Positions 12,946-26,294 of a stretch of 64,000 bases of DNA are shown here, piece after piece. Under the pieces are notes generated by a model. The model was not told where the DNA came from, made no database searches, and saw nothing but the letters and a program-made list of their open reading frames with translations. How positions within the stretch are numbered: position 1 is the first letter of the stretch; each line of letters opens with the position of its first letter. Source of the stretch: Floccularia luteovirens (lineage: Eukaryota; Basidiomycota; Agaricomycetes; Agaricales; Squamanitaceae); the NCBI GenBank assembly GCA_009739215.1, contig VSJF01000007.1:620001-684000 (forward strand), written 5' to 3'. The translations under genes were made by a program, and so were the position numbers.

Positions 12946-15925
12946 TCATGCCTGTAAAACAAAACAGTCAACTACTGTTCGCAAATATGACCAGCTCAAC
13001 TCACCAGATAGTTATATGAAGTACGATCCTCACAGCGCTCCAAGTACTCCCCCTACTCCTTGTCAGTACATATAACATCAAGGTACAAAAACGGCACCAA
13101 CCTCAATCAAATGCTCAATCCTTTTTTTAATCACTGTAGCTTCTGGATGGAACCTGCTTGCAAGTTGTCGAGTTACTTCGTTTACTAATTCGTTATGCGA
13201 CATATGCTTGCGATCTTTCATGATACGAACAATACAAGCCTGTCACAAGTTTCGGCCAAGAATCTAACAACATATTGTTCGAAAACTTACCTCAGTTTGA
13301 AGTTTTCTCTGCTCTTCAACTCTGCCGAACGTCTCTTTTCTCTCCTCGTTAGTTTCCACTCTTGATGAGATGGTGCTGATCTTAATTTTCTGCATATTTG
13401 AGGTGAAATCATTATTAAAGGAGAAAGAATCGTCGTCATGTATGTCGCGACCAGGAGGGTGCTTTTTTAACACCTTAAACTTGGCACATGCCAGAGATTG
13501 TAGTTGTCTCTTGAGTTCCTCTTCTTCGATCGAAGTGGCATCTTTTATTTCCTACTGCCGCATCAGCGTGAAAAAGACAAAAACTCGAATGCCTTGAACT
13601 AACAGAGTATGTCAGGAACTCATCATCCTGAAGGTTCTCGAATAACAGTAAGATAACCAACGCCAGAGTCGAAACGTTGAGATCGTGTTTTCTTGCCCTG
13701 AAGGTCACGCGAACATGGGCATTTCCGAGCGTCGTTTGCCACGTTAAACACCTTCCAGTATGCCTGGCGAGGTAGAATTGCTCAAAAGATTTGCATGATT
13801 TTTCCAAGATAGCCGGCATCGTGCACTTGAAAGATGGGGGTGTTATTGGCCAAAATCCGGAGGCCATGATAATAACATTCAAGTCGATTAACTGGGCCTA
13901 GAAGGCCCGTAAGTATAATAGGACAAGCAATGATATTTAATCCATACCGTTGTCTTTGCAAGGTGAGCGTGATATGACTCCATGGTATCCTCCGACAACT
14001 TTATGTCATGGAACATGACTTCCAGCTTCTGGGTAAATTGGAACCCACATTCCACCTTTAATTTTGCCAACATGCCACGTTCAGCATCGTTGGAAACGGA
14101 CCGATTCGAAAGGAGACGTTTTGCCAGATGACCCTTGTAATAACGCTCAAACACATCCTTTTCTGTGATAAAGCGAAATATAGTGATAGTCTTGTCTAAC
14201 ACGTTCTCAACTTCCGCATCGGTTTTCTACAAGCGATCTTAAAACAGACTTATGAATTTGAGATTATTAACTTACCCCTTTGAGCCCATTCTTAAGATTA
14301 TCGTCTATGAATAATGATATAAACTCTGATGATCTGTCATTTTGGTTGATGAAAGTTTCAAAGGCCTTTAAAATTGAATGACAGTGAAACAAACAGCTGA
14401 AGGTAAAGGAACTTTACCTCATTTAGTGAACTCTCAACTTCTCTATCTTTTTGGAACGCTTGTTGCCAAGTATCGTCCAATTTATTCTTGAGAGCCAGAA
14501 CATCTTCAACCCATTTTATTGCTGGTTGTAATCGATTTTGAGGCCGAGGTTTGGCAAGATCTTTGCGCTTTCCGCTTTCCGGCGCCTGTTGCTCGTCTTC
14601 CACATTGATCACATCGGTTCCAATTGAAGTGTCATTGATTTCTTTACCACGTCGTGCAATAGAGTCTTTTAAAGCGCGTTTAAGGCAAGGTAGCCCAACC
14701 GGAACTTTGATGACAAGGCGATATAACCTTGAGAGATCTTCCCGTTTATCGGAGTCAATCATGGAGTCTAGACCAGATGAATGCATAGATATCATAGTTG
14801 ATAAATGTGGGGTTAAAAGATTGTCTTTTAGAATCTGATTCAGAGGAGCTGCGGAAATAGTTGCCAAATAATGGTGCGTTCGTGAGTCTTCTGATTCAAA
14901 CCGAGATTCGACCTTTGTTGTGTTAATAACCAGTTGCAATAAGTTGTTCATTATGAGCTTACCCTCCGCAAAAACTCTGGAGTTCTGCAGTCATTGAGCA
15001 ATCGTTCCCCCTCTGCTTTGTAGAACAGTTCACTCTCGCGCAATAATGCTGGCTCCAAGACGGATTTGTATACTGTGGAAACCTCTGCACCAGAATTGGT
15101 CTTAAGACTTAGCAATACGTCAACACAACCTTTCACAGCTGAACGATTGATAACGTATCCCTCTCGTTCAACCTCTACTTGATTCAAGATTGCGGTAATG
15201 ACGTGGTCCTTTATTGGGGGTCGTATGATGTGTTTCAGAAATAATTCTAGTCCTTTGGGCAATATCTCTAGTACTCCCGCGTTCTTTGTATAAACACGAT
15301 CCTATGCATGATTAGTCTCTTGGCGATAGTATTTTTTAAGATAGCCACTTACCATATACCTCAGTACCTGACCCAATTTAGTCATACAATTGATGTGGTC
15401 GTCCCAAACGCTTTTCAAAGCTTTCAAGAGTAGCTCCCCCTCATGACTTTTCTGCATCGGATCGTCAACCCCTCCAGTAGGAAAAGTAGGTATGATCTTC
15501 TCTTCCGCCAACTTATTTAGATTTTCAGCCACTAACTGATTGACGCCTTTATAAAGAGTTTCTCCATGCTTGTACAGCACCATGTTATAGGCATGACGAT
15601 GAATTTCTTCAAATGAGAGATTGGAAGAGTTATGGTTTTGAATTTCGCGAATGTTGTTGGTCAACTGTTCCCATGTCCATTCGGCTGAGAAATCGGATCC
15701 ATACTATGAGCTCCATCGTCAACTTGCAGAAGGTAAGGAAAGAAATGGAAGAACCTTTTTTGGCGTTTTCTGTAGTTAAAACGTGCACTGGTGAGTTTCT
15801 GGCTCCATTCAATAAAGATAAAAGGCTCACAATCTTAGCTTTCCCCCGACGTGATGCTGAGAAACGTTAGAAATAAATATAGCAGAGTTCAAACAGTACC
15901 ACACCAGGTTCGTACCTGTTGCCAT
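12946..15925 (-). CDS. CUL3: Cullin-3 homologue
   Basis: Long multi-exon gene. N-terminal cullin repeats are clear ([35 protein letters not shown]). They are followed by the cullin homology block ([25 protein letters not shown]-like [19 protein letters not shown], then SGFWPITPP). The C-terminal winged helix carries the neddylation site region, [19 protein letters not shown], and the protein ends [15 protein letters not shown]. The N-terminus is built from three tiny exons: MATA at the ATG 15925, then SRRGKAKI, then a 15-nt exon KTPKK, before [14 protein letters not shown]. Cullin-3 is the scaffold of BTB-substrate ubiquitin ligases, with Rbx1 binding the C-terminal half. The frame is intact throughout, in contrast to several neighbours. 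Confidence 0.95.
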
Positions 15926-16285
15926 CAATTTCGGAAGTTAGGTGTTAACTATCGTTTCAAACGATGTGGACAGAGAGTCAAAGGATAACTTCGTGACACA
16001 CTTGACTAGCTTGACTGATCCGCCTGTTTGTTTTTATTGAAAGTGGTAGTTTCAGATAAACAGTGTTCACAATATCCATTTCATGCATCCTTGACCAACA
16101 TAGGTCCTAACCATACATACATCTGGGAATTACACTAGTGTACGTGACATCTGGTCTCAATAAATAATCGTATTATGTTTAAACTGTCCGTGCTATTATG
16201 ATACTAATTGGTTCCAAGTTGAAAGTACATACCCCGAATAGAATGGTCATTATGGTCATAATAATCGTGTTGGTTGTCGTTCTGT
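15926..16285. other. Intergenic region
   Basis: About 360 bases with the cullin-3 promoter and the 3' flank of the kinase gene. No other feature seen. Confidence 0.55.
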
Positions 16286-18347
16286 TTAACGGCGTGGCGG
16301 ACCAGGTGATTTTGTTCTCAACCCCTCTCCAACACCAGCAACTTGCTTGACTTTTGACAATGGAGAAGCAAAGGATGGAACGGGTTGCTTAAATCCTGGA
16401 CGGGATACCCTTGTGCCACAGTTGGTCGGAGCGACTTCGCCACATTTCACATGTGCCCTAGGTTATGCGTGTCAGTCATATTATGACAGAGAGCAATTTT
16501 GCCTTCGCTCACCTCAGACCACAGTCATCACACTCCAGCACAGGCTTCCATCCAAGTCTCTTCATACAAACATCACATTTCGCTACGAGCAACCCACTTG
16601 AGAAGAAAAGTTCCAATGGATTCCAAACGGTAGGTAGCTCGCCGTTATTAGGTGCCGTTGCTCCACTTCCACTGTTTCGTTTCGGTTTTGCTCCGGGCTT
16701 TAAGAGGGTGAACCGGTGAACAAGAGGCAAAACTATGTCATCCTGTAGCGTACGTATTGTTGATCCACCTTCAGTGGCCAGTGCAGTCGATATGACGGAG
16801 AGGGAGGGCGCAGTATGGTATGTTTTATAAGAGGCAATCGTCGCCATGGAGGATGATTCCAATAAATCACGTAGGTGTTTACCATTTACTTGTTGGTTTT
16901 TCTCCGCAGTAGTGTTGGAAATGCCGGCAGATGGAGGGTCAGATAGGGGTGTTGCTGGGAAGATGGGATCAAGTGTTTCATTAGGATCTGAGAATGGCCG
17001 AACAGTAAGGATTGACGACAATGACGGGGGATAGGGCGCTTGTGGGTGACCACGAACAACAGTGGTGCTATACTCGGAAACTGAAGAACTATTGTCTAGG
17101 TTGAGAAGAGGTTGTTGACCTGTGAGAATGTAAATTAATGGCTTTGAAATCACTAGAAGAATGCTCATACTATCGGTTGATTTATCCCACTCATTGTTTA
17201 TACTAGACAATGCAGAAATGGCCTCGATAAATTCTTCGTCACTATCATCTGACAGTGATATATCACCCTTCTTGTCCTTATCTTCACCCATGTTAAAATT
17301 CGGAATCCGTGGTGCGCCTCCCAGCCTCTTGCCATTAGACATTAATTTGATGCTCCCAAAATGCATATCAGCCTCTTCGGAAGGGCGAAGTAGCACTTCA
17401 GCTTCTATAACTCTCAAACGGTCTAAAATCTCTCGCGTATTCGGCCTCCTAGATGGATCCGTTGAAAGGCAATCGAGGCAAAGCTGGACGAAATTAGAGG
17501 GACATCCAGTGTCGGCCAAGTTGCGGACCTCTTCTTGATCGATTTCAAATGCGGGCGGATATCGCTTGAAGTAGTTATCATCAGCTAGTGTTCTAGCAGC
17601 GATCTCACAAAATATTATTCCGAGTGAAAACACGTCTGTGGGAAGGTCGAATTCATCCCCAACAAGTATTTCCGGTGACATGTAAGAATCTGTCCCACAA
17701 AATGTTAACCGTTTCGATTCCTCTGCATTTCGTGCTGCGATTCGAGCAAACCCGAAATCGGTGATCTTCAGACGACCATTTTCAGTGACAAGAAGGTTCT
17801 CGCCCTTCAGATCACGATGTATGCATTTGCGTGCATGAAGGTATGCCAGAGCCCTAGCTACATCCGTCGCAAATGATATACGGAGCCTCCAGGGAAAGTG
17901 TTTCGTCTTGTTGTGTATATACGAACGTACGTTGCCGTTCTCCACAAATTCGGAGATGATGAAAATGCGATTATCCGGTTCTGGTGCACGGCTCAGACCG
18001 ATGAAGAGACATATATTTGGATGTCTGCATTCTTTCATAAGCCGCCATTCACGCTCGAAGTATTTGGCGACATCATAGTCATTTGAGGGTAGAACTTCTT
18101 TGATAGCTACATCTAGTCCCAGATATGATCCTGTAGGTGGAGACAAATATGAGTGTTATATCTTCATGTCTAGGCACCTCCGTACCCTTGTAAACATTTC
18201 CAAAGGAACCGGATCCAAGTTTCTTCCAATTTCCTTTGATATCCTGTGGTGTAAACCAGATTTAAGAGACCTGAAGGCTGTAACGCTGTTGGGCAGACAC
18301 ACCTCATAGGGTATAACATCGAATGCCTCTGAGTGCATTGTCGTCAT
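16286..18347 (-). CDS. TKL-like protein kinase with C-terminal C1 (phorbol-ester type) zinc domain
   Basis: Four exons. The first two (from the ATG at 18347) give MHSEAFDVIPYE and the glycine loop LGSGSFGNVYKG. The main exon carries the catalytic Lys in VAIKEVL, the catalytic loop CIHRDLKGENLL, the magnesium DFG in ITDFGFARI, the activation end GTDSYMSPEIL and LCLDCLSTDPSRRPNTREIL. All residues needed for activity are present. After an acidic and Ser-rich linker of roughly 200 residues comes HRFTLLKPG with CDVC, CDDC, HVKC and a last Cys, split by an intron. The spacing fits a C1 zinc finger. The protein ends SPGPPRR. C1 domains often bind diacylglycerol or act as protein docks; with this linker the kinase may be membrane-recruited. 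The substrate is unknown. Confidence 0.88.
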
Positions 18348-18731
18348 CGAAAGCCAGGATGACTATCCAGCAATGACAAAGTAATAGAGTAGTATATCGC
18401 GAAAAAGGTGAGAAAGGAGGTTTATATGTGAAACCGAGAATAGTATCGCTGGGAGGCTGACGGTGATGATCCACGAAGACCCAGTTTGAACCCGCTAGGC
18501 GGCAATGGGAACAGCCCAGCGATATCTTGCCGCCACCCAAAAAAGGAAATCTGACGTAATGTGTTTTGAATCTTAAACATATTATATTAATATGTCATGA
18601 CATGACATGTGCAATGGTGTTAATGTCAGATATTGAAAGATTTGATTAAACAGTCAGTCGGTAATACTTGCTACAATGGCTATGCTGTGAATGTAAGGGA
18701 TTAAAAATCGATCTATATGTAAAAGTGTATG
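18348..18731. other. Intergenic region
   Basis: About 380 bases between the kinase start and the exportin stop (both minus strand). AT-rich; includes a short near-repeat catgacatgacatg around 18595. No gene. Confidence 0.5.
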
Positions 18732-21700
18732 CTATGATGAAGTGCGAGAAGATCGTAATAGCTCTGTAAAGTATTTGCGAAAGCCTTTGCCATCCAAGTC
18801 TCTGAGCTTGTTCGTAAAGTCTGATGCAGTTTCTGGAGGCCAGTTTTGGGAAGGTAAATATATATTCAGGAAGAATGTATAGGCCTCAGCCCCTCTTGTT
18901 TTGCAAATGGCTTGTAACAAGTTGGCAATTTCATGGATAACCTGGCGACATCAATTAGTGGGGATTAGTCGGAAGTTGGTTTCACTTACCATTGTCATTT
19001 GTCCATCCTTTAAGTTGAACTCGGGTAAAGACGGGATTTTGAATGCTGTTTGTACAATTCGTTCATATATGAACCTCTCGAAACCAGGCAGCCCCGTGCT
19101 GCGTGCGTGGTTGTCTCCGGAAACGGGTTGGCCCCAGGTAGTTACGCAGCGACTCAAGAAATTTATGGCAGCCTTCTGACAGACTGGATCTGAGATATCT
19201 TCCGCAAAACGTTGTGCATTGTCCATGAGGGCTTCGAACCTTCTCGAATTACCTAATGAAAAGTGATTCATTATGCAAGAAAGCTATGTATAGATTAAAC
19301 CTACGTTCAGATGTAAAGATTCCTTGAAGTTGAGAGATGATGATGTTATTCAACAGAGCAAGATATGCCTTTTTGGTCTCCGCGTGTGCACGTTGATCAT
19401 CTGTACCAGTTATTGGTTGAGACAAAAGTGCTATGATGTGTTCACTCAGAGGACCGATGAGTTCATCCAAGACATCAAACATATCATTCTATGAAATAGA
19501 CAGTTAGCAGCACGAAAGATTTGGATAACTCGCGCTGTTTGGCATACCTGAAGCTTATGCATGAGGAGACCAATAAAGTTCATGAAATCAACCAATTCTG
19601 ACGGCTCGAAGTGTTTTAGCAGGTCACCCATTAATGTTGGGATGAAAGTAGTGACTGTGGGACCTGCTGTAGCAAGGATTCGTGAAAACGCAAAGCGAGT
19701 CTAATCATAGTTAAGAGATCCTTGTAGCTGACAGGATGAGAGTTCTATACTCACTGCATCCCGCACAACCTTGAACACATTCATAGCTTTAAGGCAGACA
19801 AGAATAGCTTGCGCGACATCGGAGAATACAGCTAGTGGGGGCATGTTTTGAACCTCTGGTATGGAACTGGGGTGATCTGGAAATCCCTTTGCAATATTTC
19901 CAAGGGCCATGACGATATGATGAACCTTCACAATTGGAACTAGGTCTTGACTACCTTTGACATATGCTTGCAGGTTCATAGACAGCTCATCCATGAGGGG
20001 TTTGACCAGGGAGAGTAACAACGCTGACTGCTGTTCAGGGTTTTGGGCGTTGAGCGAGCATAAGATACCAGCAGTCTCGAAAAGGTATAGTTGTGAGTCG
20101 AATATGGAACTCTTCACGGCTTCTACCAATATGTCTGATTCTGGGTCTTCGGGTTCCGATATTTCTACCGTTATTTGAAGTAAGTCCCTGATACTGTTAA
20201 TGATATTGCCGGTGATGTCTATGGGAAGGTCTTTCCGGGTATCTTTGATAAAGCGATAGAAGAGGTAAAACAATCGAGATCGAAACTTCATGCTATCATT
20301 GTGTAAGCCACTGTATCAATGATCAATAATTCCCATCATAGAATATGTTAGGTAGACCATACCGAATGTCAACCATAGCCTCAAGACAAGGAACGATACA
20401 TTGCTTCCGCACTTTAAAGAAGTCTGTATACCGAGCGGCTGTTTCAAAGTATTGTAAGGCGACTGTTCGATTTGGATATGAGACGATGTTTGATTGTACA
20501 AGAGCATACATCATTTCCCCAAGGGTCGTTAGCGGAAAGTCGGAATAATCGATAATTTTGCTTTTGTCTGCGCTCGCAACTGGAGACTGGCAAAAGGCTG
20601 AGCGGCCCTTACCGCCAGCTATATCAACTGAATGAAGATTCAAAATAGGACAAAAATTAGGAGTCACCTTTACTTATTTCGCCAAAAATATAAATAAGGT
20701 ATATTCCAAGCTCTGCATCGTTCCATTGCAGGGATACTCCGTTCCTATAAGCAGCGATCGTGTTGATTGAATGTGTTCTAACAGCTTCCGTAACGAGGTC
20801 CTGGTTTATGGATATCACGGAGTCCAAAAATGTTCTCAAATCCTAGTGTGATTTTTGAGGTGTCGGTTAGACACCTGTGGCGTACGCACACACCTTACGC
20901 ATTTTCTCGAATTCTGCATTATCATCTTCGTCCGCGTCATCTGGATCGGCTTCTATATCCCATTTCATTTTTGTAAGGATGACTTGAAGCAAGGAGGCGA
21001 GAAAAGCGGTTTTTGAATCATCTAGAGGTTCTGACGACATTTTTCGACTCCTTTTATACTTTGAATGGCGTGTCAGCCAAAGAACTAGATGAAGTGAATA
21101 ATGAAACTTACGCTACTAAGAATCGTTTGCACTAGCTGGAATACAGTAGAGCAAGTGTCATCGTAATCGTCCGCCATGAAGCGTAGCATCACGGGCTGAA
21201 GTTCGATGAGACAATTTGATGACTCGGATCGAATTTCATCATCTGGACAGTCCTGATGATGAACCAGTTATTGTTAGGCCTGCGATAACTCATAAAATAC
21301 GAAAATCCTACATCACCCAGCTTTGATAATTCCAATCCAAGGACGTTAAGCAATTTCCCCAACGCTTCGCGATATGATTCTTCACCTTCATCAGTCTCCT
21401 CTCCACGCTCAATCTGTTGAGTTCGCGTCTTGGTTTCCAGGGCATCCAAAACTTGGCCTAGGGATAGGACTTTCAAGAGCTGTAGTTTATCCCTAGGTTC
21501 CTTTAAACCTTTCGATACAATCCGCAATAACGCGACTGAGGTGGCTAGACGTATCGGCAAAGATGCATCAGCAAGTAAGTTGATCAGTAGAGGGACAGTA
21601 GTCGGCGTGACAGTTAAGTTGATATCAATCCATCCTGAAAGCAAGTTGAGCCCTTAATCGAGATAAACGATTCTTTATTCCTCACCAACATATGAGCCAA

Positions 21701-22660
21701 ATGTCCTGATACCCCAATCCACAACTTCAATTCACCGCATTTAGATCTCGTGAGTTAGAATCTTCATCTTTCTGTAGCGCATTCATCCTTTCAGCACTTT
21801 CCGCGACTATCGTCAAAACAGCTTCATTAATTTGTGCCGCATCCCGCTCTCTTACGGCATCTCGGACTCGACTATCGCGATAATGTCGAGAGGGATTATA
21901 GGGTCTGGCCGATTTTATCATTTGGTCTGCAACTTCTCCAGAAATTTCGAGTACGATGTGGAAGAAGAGAAGTGATACGTGACGGTTGAAAGTGGGCTGA
22001 GATGCAGCCTGAACGTGGCGAATCAAAGTAAAAAGATCTGAGAAGAATGTTGGCCAACGATCGAGATAAGGTGCAAAGGAAGAAAAGTGTTAGGGTATGT
22101 GAGAATTTGTTTCTTAGGACTAATGAAGAAGTCAATAAAGTTGCAAATCTAAAAATGTGTACTTGCATGTTGCATCAGCCTCTGATGAACCAAGAACATA
22201 CTCTGATTGTATGTATGCAACCAGAGCCTGTTGTATTGTTCGAAATGATTCATCATCGAAAGGTTCGAACCTAAAACGAATCTTCAGAATTGTACACATA
22301 ATAAACTTTTGCAGCCCCCAACTGCGGTATAGCCGGCAGTAAACATCATACCGCTTTGAAAGCAGTATAAATCAAATGGGGCCCAAACATAACATATATT
22401 ACATGGATATTTGTAGTCACTCACCTATTATCGAAGAATTCATCTAGCACGCGAAGTGCGAAAAATCGCGCCTGATGCGGGTATTTTCTTGTCCCATCAG
22501 TGTTCTGCTCAACATATAGAGAGAGTGCCAAGCGCCACGTCTCATTTGCATTTTGCTGCACATTCGAGATAAAAGCCAGTGCTTGTTGGTGCACTGATAC
22601 CTGGGAAGGGTCAGAAGCGATGGTGATTGCTTGAACAATCTGGTCGATTTCACGTTCCAT
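18732..22660 (-). CDS. LOS1: Exportin-T / LOS1, nuclear tRNA export receptor, with two apparent frame breaks
   Basis: Exportin-T carries mature tRNA out of the nucleus with Ran-GTP. The ATG at 22660 begins MEREIDQIVQAITIASDP, followed by the importin-beta-like block (ALAFISNVQQNANETWRLAL, FRTIQQALVAYIQSEYVLG) and FLRNKFSHTLTLFFLCT. Other hallmark segments are SYVGWIDINLTVTPTTVPLL, SRLFYLFYRFIKDTRKDL and the C-terminal LRDLDGKGFRKYFTELLRS. About a dozen exons span the gene and nearly all junctions keep phase. Two points do not: near 22066-22069 one extra base separates FLCT from LDRWPTFFSDLFTLI, and near 21729-21730 one extra base gives a TGA between LNAVN and EVVDWGIRTFGSYV. One intron (22120-22166) has a GC donor (gcaagt). 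As written, the reading frame stops early. Confidence 0.93.
22120..22166 (-). other. LOS1: GC-AG intron in LOS1
   Basis: The donor reads gcaagt instead of GT. Splicing joins GSSEADAT to FLRNKFSHTL in frame, which supports real use. Confidence 0.75.
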
Positions 22661-23943
22661 CAGTAAGCCTTCCAGTAAAGACACGTACGATCTTGTTGAG
22701 CTCTGCAGAAGATAGCGAACAAGCTGGACGATAGTACGGAGTCAGAACCAGAAATTTGAAATAGGAATGACACTGGAGATCACAATGATTGTAGAAAAAT
22801 CACGTGTACGTACGTATATCTTTACACATTGCATCGGATTGGTGAACTGGTCGTCTTCACCTTGAATACAAGCTGAGTTCGCCACTTGGCATTGTTCTAC
22901 CCCTGCAAAAAGTGCTGGGTCTGTACATGGCCACTCCACAACCAAGTATACCAAGTTGATTCTTTATATCACTAGCTGGGGCACACTTGTGAGCACTCCA
23001 CACTCAAACCACCCAGGTGCAGGAGCACATGTACACCACCTACCCACCACAACTAACCAATCATCTGTAACGCAATCTACCAGGATGAAGGTTCAACCAA
23101 ATCGTGCAATATCATGATAATGTCCGACGTTCATTTTATATTCGCACAGAACTAGAAGCAGGTTGCACAACAGAAATTGTGATATATTCTCTACATACAA
23201 TAGACCTTTGGCCTGATCCGATAGCTGATAGGTTCACATGTTACTTGTACTCAATCCACTTGGAACTTGTAGTCTCTGGAGTTCACAAAGTTCACATGTC
23301 CGACCAGGCTTAAAAAACGCGAGGATCCTACACTGCCAACTCTTCCACCTTTGCTAAATAGCGAAGAAACTTTGATATTGAAATGCGCAAAGTGAACGGT
23401 TGAACTCCAGTATATATCCTGAACTATACACCGTGGGATTAGTGTGGTATTAGGGAACTCGTCCTGGTTAACAGAGTAAATAGTAATGTTTACATGTGTT
23501 GGGATTACGCAGGAAAGCCAGCCATCAGCCACGCGCTGAACAGGTAAATATGTATGATTATGAGCATGCGCAGTTGCAAAAGAAAGAAAAGACCCGATCA
23601 CTCCAAAATGGCGCAGAACGATGTGTCGTGTGCCCTTGCATGCATGTGGATCAAGAAAGTAAATACGGGCCGCGACCAAACACAAATTATACAAACGAGC
23701 ATGTCGAAGCAAGGGAAGGCGATCATGAGTCAACTAAAACTTCGTCCACACCATCGAACACCCTTCTATCCTTACTAAACTGTACACCCAACGAAGTCAG
23801 GTGGTGTTCCACATATTTCTGTAGTTGCTTCGACTTCGTTTCGGTACTGGTAGACCTGCACATGTCTGCCTCCTTTGACATATTTCAGACACGATACAAG
23901 AATTAGCATGTTGCCTGTGCAGTTACACAGTTTCTCCCCCAAG
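22661..23943. promoter_or_regulatory. Long divergent intergenic region
   Basis: About 1.28 kb between the divergent starts of LOS1 and the carboxylesterase. Two long open frames overlap antisense at 23251-23733 and 23496-23906, but neither has splice logic, domain content or a family, so I do not call them. An aaccaatcat (CCAAT-type) stretch lies near 23055. Confidence 0.5.
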
Positions 23944-26053
23944 ATGTTGTTCTCAACACTTGCTATTCTAGCAGCCAGCTACTTACTCCGTGAAAATTTG
24001 TTCGCAAGTAGCTCAGCCCAAGGAGATGTTGTCGACACCGGCTATGCAAAATACTTAGGAAATCGGTCATTTCCGAATACTATTGCTTATCTTGGAATTC
24101 CCTACGCTGAACCACCTGTAGGCGAGCGACGATTCAGGGCACCTATTCCACTGGATACGGCTAGGATAACTCGTGAATCAGGGCATGGTGTTATTGATGC
24201 AAAGTCATACCCTGATTTTTGTATCCAAGGGTCCACAGGTGGTGAGTTACTACTTGCCTCGTTGTGTTATAGCGATTTAACATGGGCGCGTAGGTGGCGA
24301 CGCAGGAGGTGCTGGAAGTGAAGACTGTCTCAAAGTGAACATATACGCGCCAGTCGGTGCTAGACGAGGCAGCAATTGTAGGCATTTCCAGGAAGAAAGA
24401 AATTAAGGTTATGATCTGAACTATACTATTAGTGCCTGTCTTGGTTTACATCCATGGTGGAGGTGGGTAAACTAGTTATTGAAAAAATTGTGCATTTAAA
24501 AAAAATCATCGCAGGATACGTCTTTGGCAATCCTGCTAATTGGCCATTCGATCATTGGATCCATCAAAGCCCCAATGTTGTCATTGTTTCGGTATATTAC
24601 CGATTATCCTCCATTGGTTTCCTGGCAGTTCCAGAATTCAGTGATGGTGTTATCGGTGACTTGAACGCTGGTTTCCAAGACCAGATTCAAGCCTTGAGAT
24701 GGGTTAAACAAAACATTGCTAGTTTCGGAGGTAACCCCAACAAAGTAACTATCAATGGCGAGAGCGCGGGAGGATCTTCTATAGAACTTCATCTTGTTGC
24801 CGAAGAAAATGAGAAACTGTTTAGCGGTGCAATTGCTCAAAGCGTCTATAGGACACCTTTGCCCACGCCAGAAGAGCAGTTGGTGAGCCATATTTCTGTG
24901 TTTAAACTGGAATGGTTGTGTACTGTATTTTAGCCATTATTCAACTTTTACGCAAATCACGTTGGTTGCGGCGCAGGGACTGTTTCCGCCCAAGTTGCAT
25001 GCTTGCGGTCGGCAAGCATCGGGGATCTGGCAAGAGCCCAGGATGCCGCTGGCACATCTGCATTGTATGTTACATTTCCCCTGATGTGAACAGTATGGAA
25101 TACGCATTAATCCTCGCTCACCAAAGTACTGCCTCTGGATATAACTTATTCCACCCCGTTCTTGACCAGAAAATATTCAAAGATTTCCCAACAAGAACTA
25201 TTCTATCTGGTAATTCTGCTCGTGTACTTCTTATTGTCGGGTAAATGGAATATTTATTTTATTTTTGCCTGTTCAATTTACCTATGTGTCAGTGCTACAA
25301 CAAACGAAACACTCTCTGGAGGCAATAATATTACAGCTTCGCTTGAGCGTTTCTTCCCCAAGACTACCGGTTCAGATATCGATGAACTGCTTAAGGTATG
25401 GAAATATGGTTTTGATAAGTTTTATTTATCTAACATCTTCACCAGCTATATTCTCCGTCAGACTTTGTTTCCGATGCTCTACGTTTCCAAACAATTACCG
25501 GCGATGCTGAATTGAGATGTGCTGTACGTTTCCCTCTGAATCGTGTCTGATACGATGATTGGAAATTTTTTCGTCAGCGTACCATAATGGGCGGGTCTTA
25601 CTCAAAACATAGTGGAGCTTGGGTATACCGATACAACCAACGGAATCCTACTTCCCCAGGAACTGGAGTTGGCCATGCTGCAGAGAACTGGATGATGTTC
25701 CGTGGCACAAACACTGGGTAATGCCCCCTTTATGTGCAATACACTCACGGAATTGGCTAATTGTGATCTTAAGTTTTAATGGTTCAACAACGTTCTCTGA
25801 GATGACACCTGTAGAACTTTCCTTTTCTGAGGAGCTAATCGCCTATTGGTTATCGTTCGTCCGCTCAGGAAATCCCAATACTTTCAAACTTCAACGTTCA
25901 CCAGTATGGCCGGGTTACAAGAGTAACAGAAATCGGGTCGTTTTGCAGGAGGGTTCTACAAGTACCAGCGGAAGCTTTATTGAAGTCGAACCTGAAAACG
26001 AAACGGCAAGATGTAACTTGATCGGAGAACAGGTTGCAAGTGAGGAAAATTAA
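23944..26053 (+). CDS. Secreted type-B carboxylesterase / lipase (alpha/beta hydrolase)
   Basis: About eleven exons, all in phase. The preferred ATG is 23944, which starts directly with a signal peptide (MLFSTLAILAASYLL); an upstream in-frame ATG at 23908 would add 12 residues. Family blocks are present: AYLGIPYAEPPVGERRF, EDCLKVNIYAP, PVLVYIHGGG, VVIVSVYYRL, the nucleophile elbow TINGESAGGSS, and GTGVGHAAENWMMFRG, which holds the catalytic His. The C-terminus has GNPNTFKLQRSPVWPGYKS. The family hydrolyses carboxylic esters outside the cell, including triglycerides, sterol esters or plant-derived esters; the substrate cannot be chosen from sequence. Several N-glycosylation sequons (NETL, NNIT, NETA) are visible. 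Convergent with the small secreted protein gene. Confidence 0.92.
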
Positions 26054-26294
26054 CTGTTGAGTTGAGACTTGATGTTTGGTAGAATGTATGTCCCCCACGT
26101 ATTAAAATGTCACACAATAACAATGTATTCGGTAACCAAGGTAGCCAAAATTTACAGCCAAAGACAGAGTAAAAACGATTGTGATAAAAAGAAATCCGAG
26201 TGAAATAAATGGTGATAGACTGCCAGTGTCCATTCGTGAAAAATATTACTATGGGAAATAACGGATCTATTCAAACCAGGGTATCGGTCTAAAA

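Noticed and set aside
13129..13140. Poly-T and poly-pyrimidine tracts as terminators
   Set aside because: These are eukaryotic Pol II genes; such tracts are common in fungal introns and flanks and do not mark termination.
23251..23906. Two long overlapping open frames (minus 23251-23733, plus 23496-23906) in the LOS1/esterase interval
   Set aside because: They overlap antisense, carry no domain or splice logic and lie in a promoter region. Either could be a chance frame.
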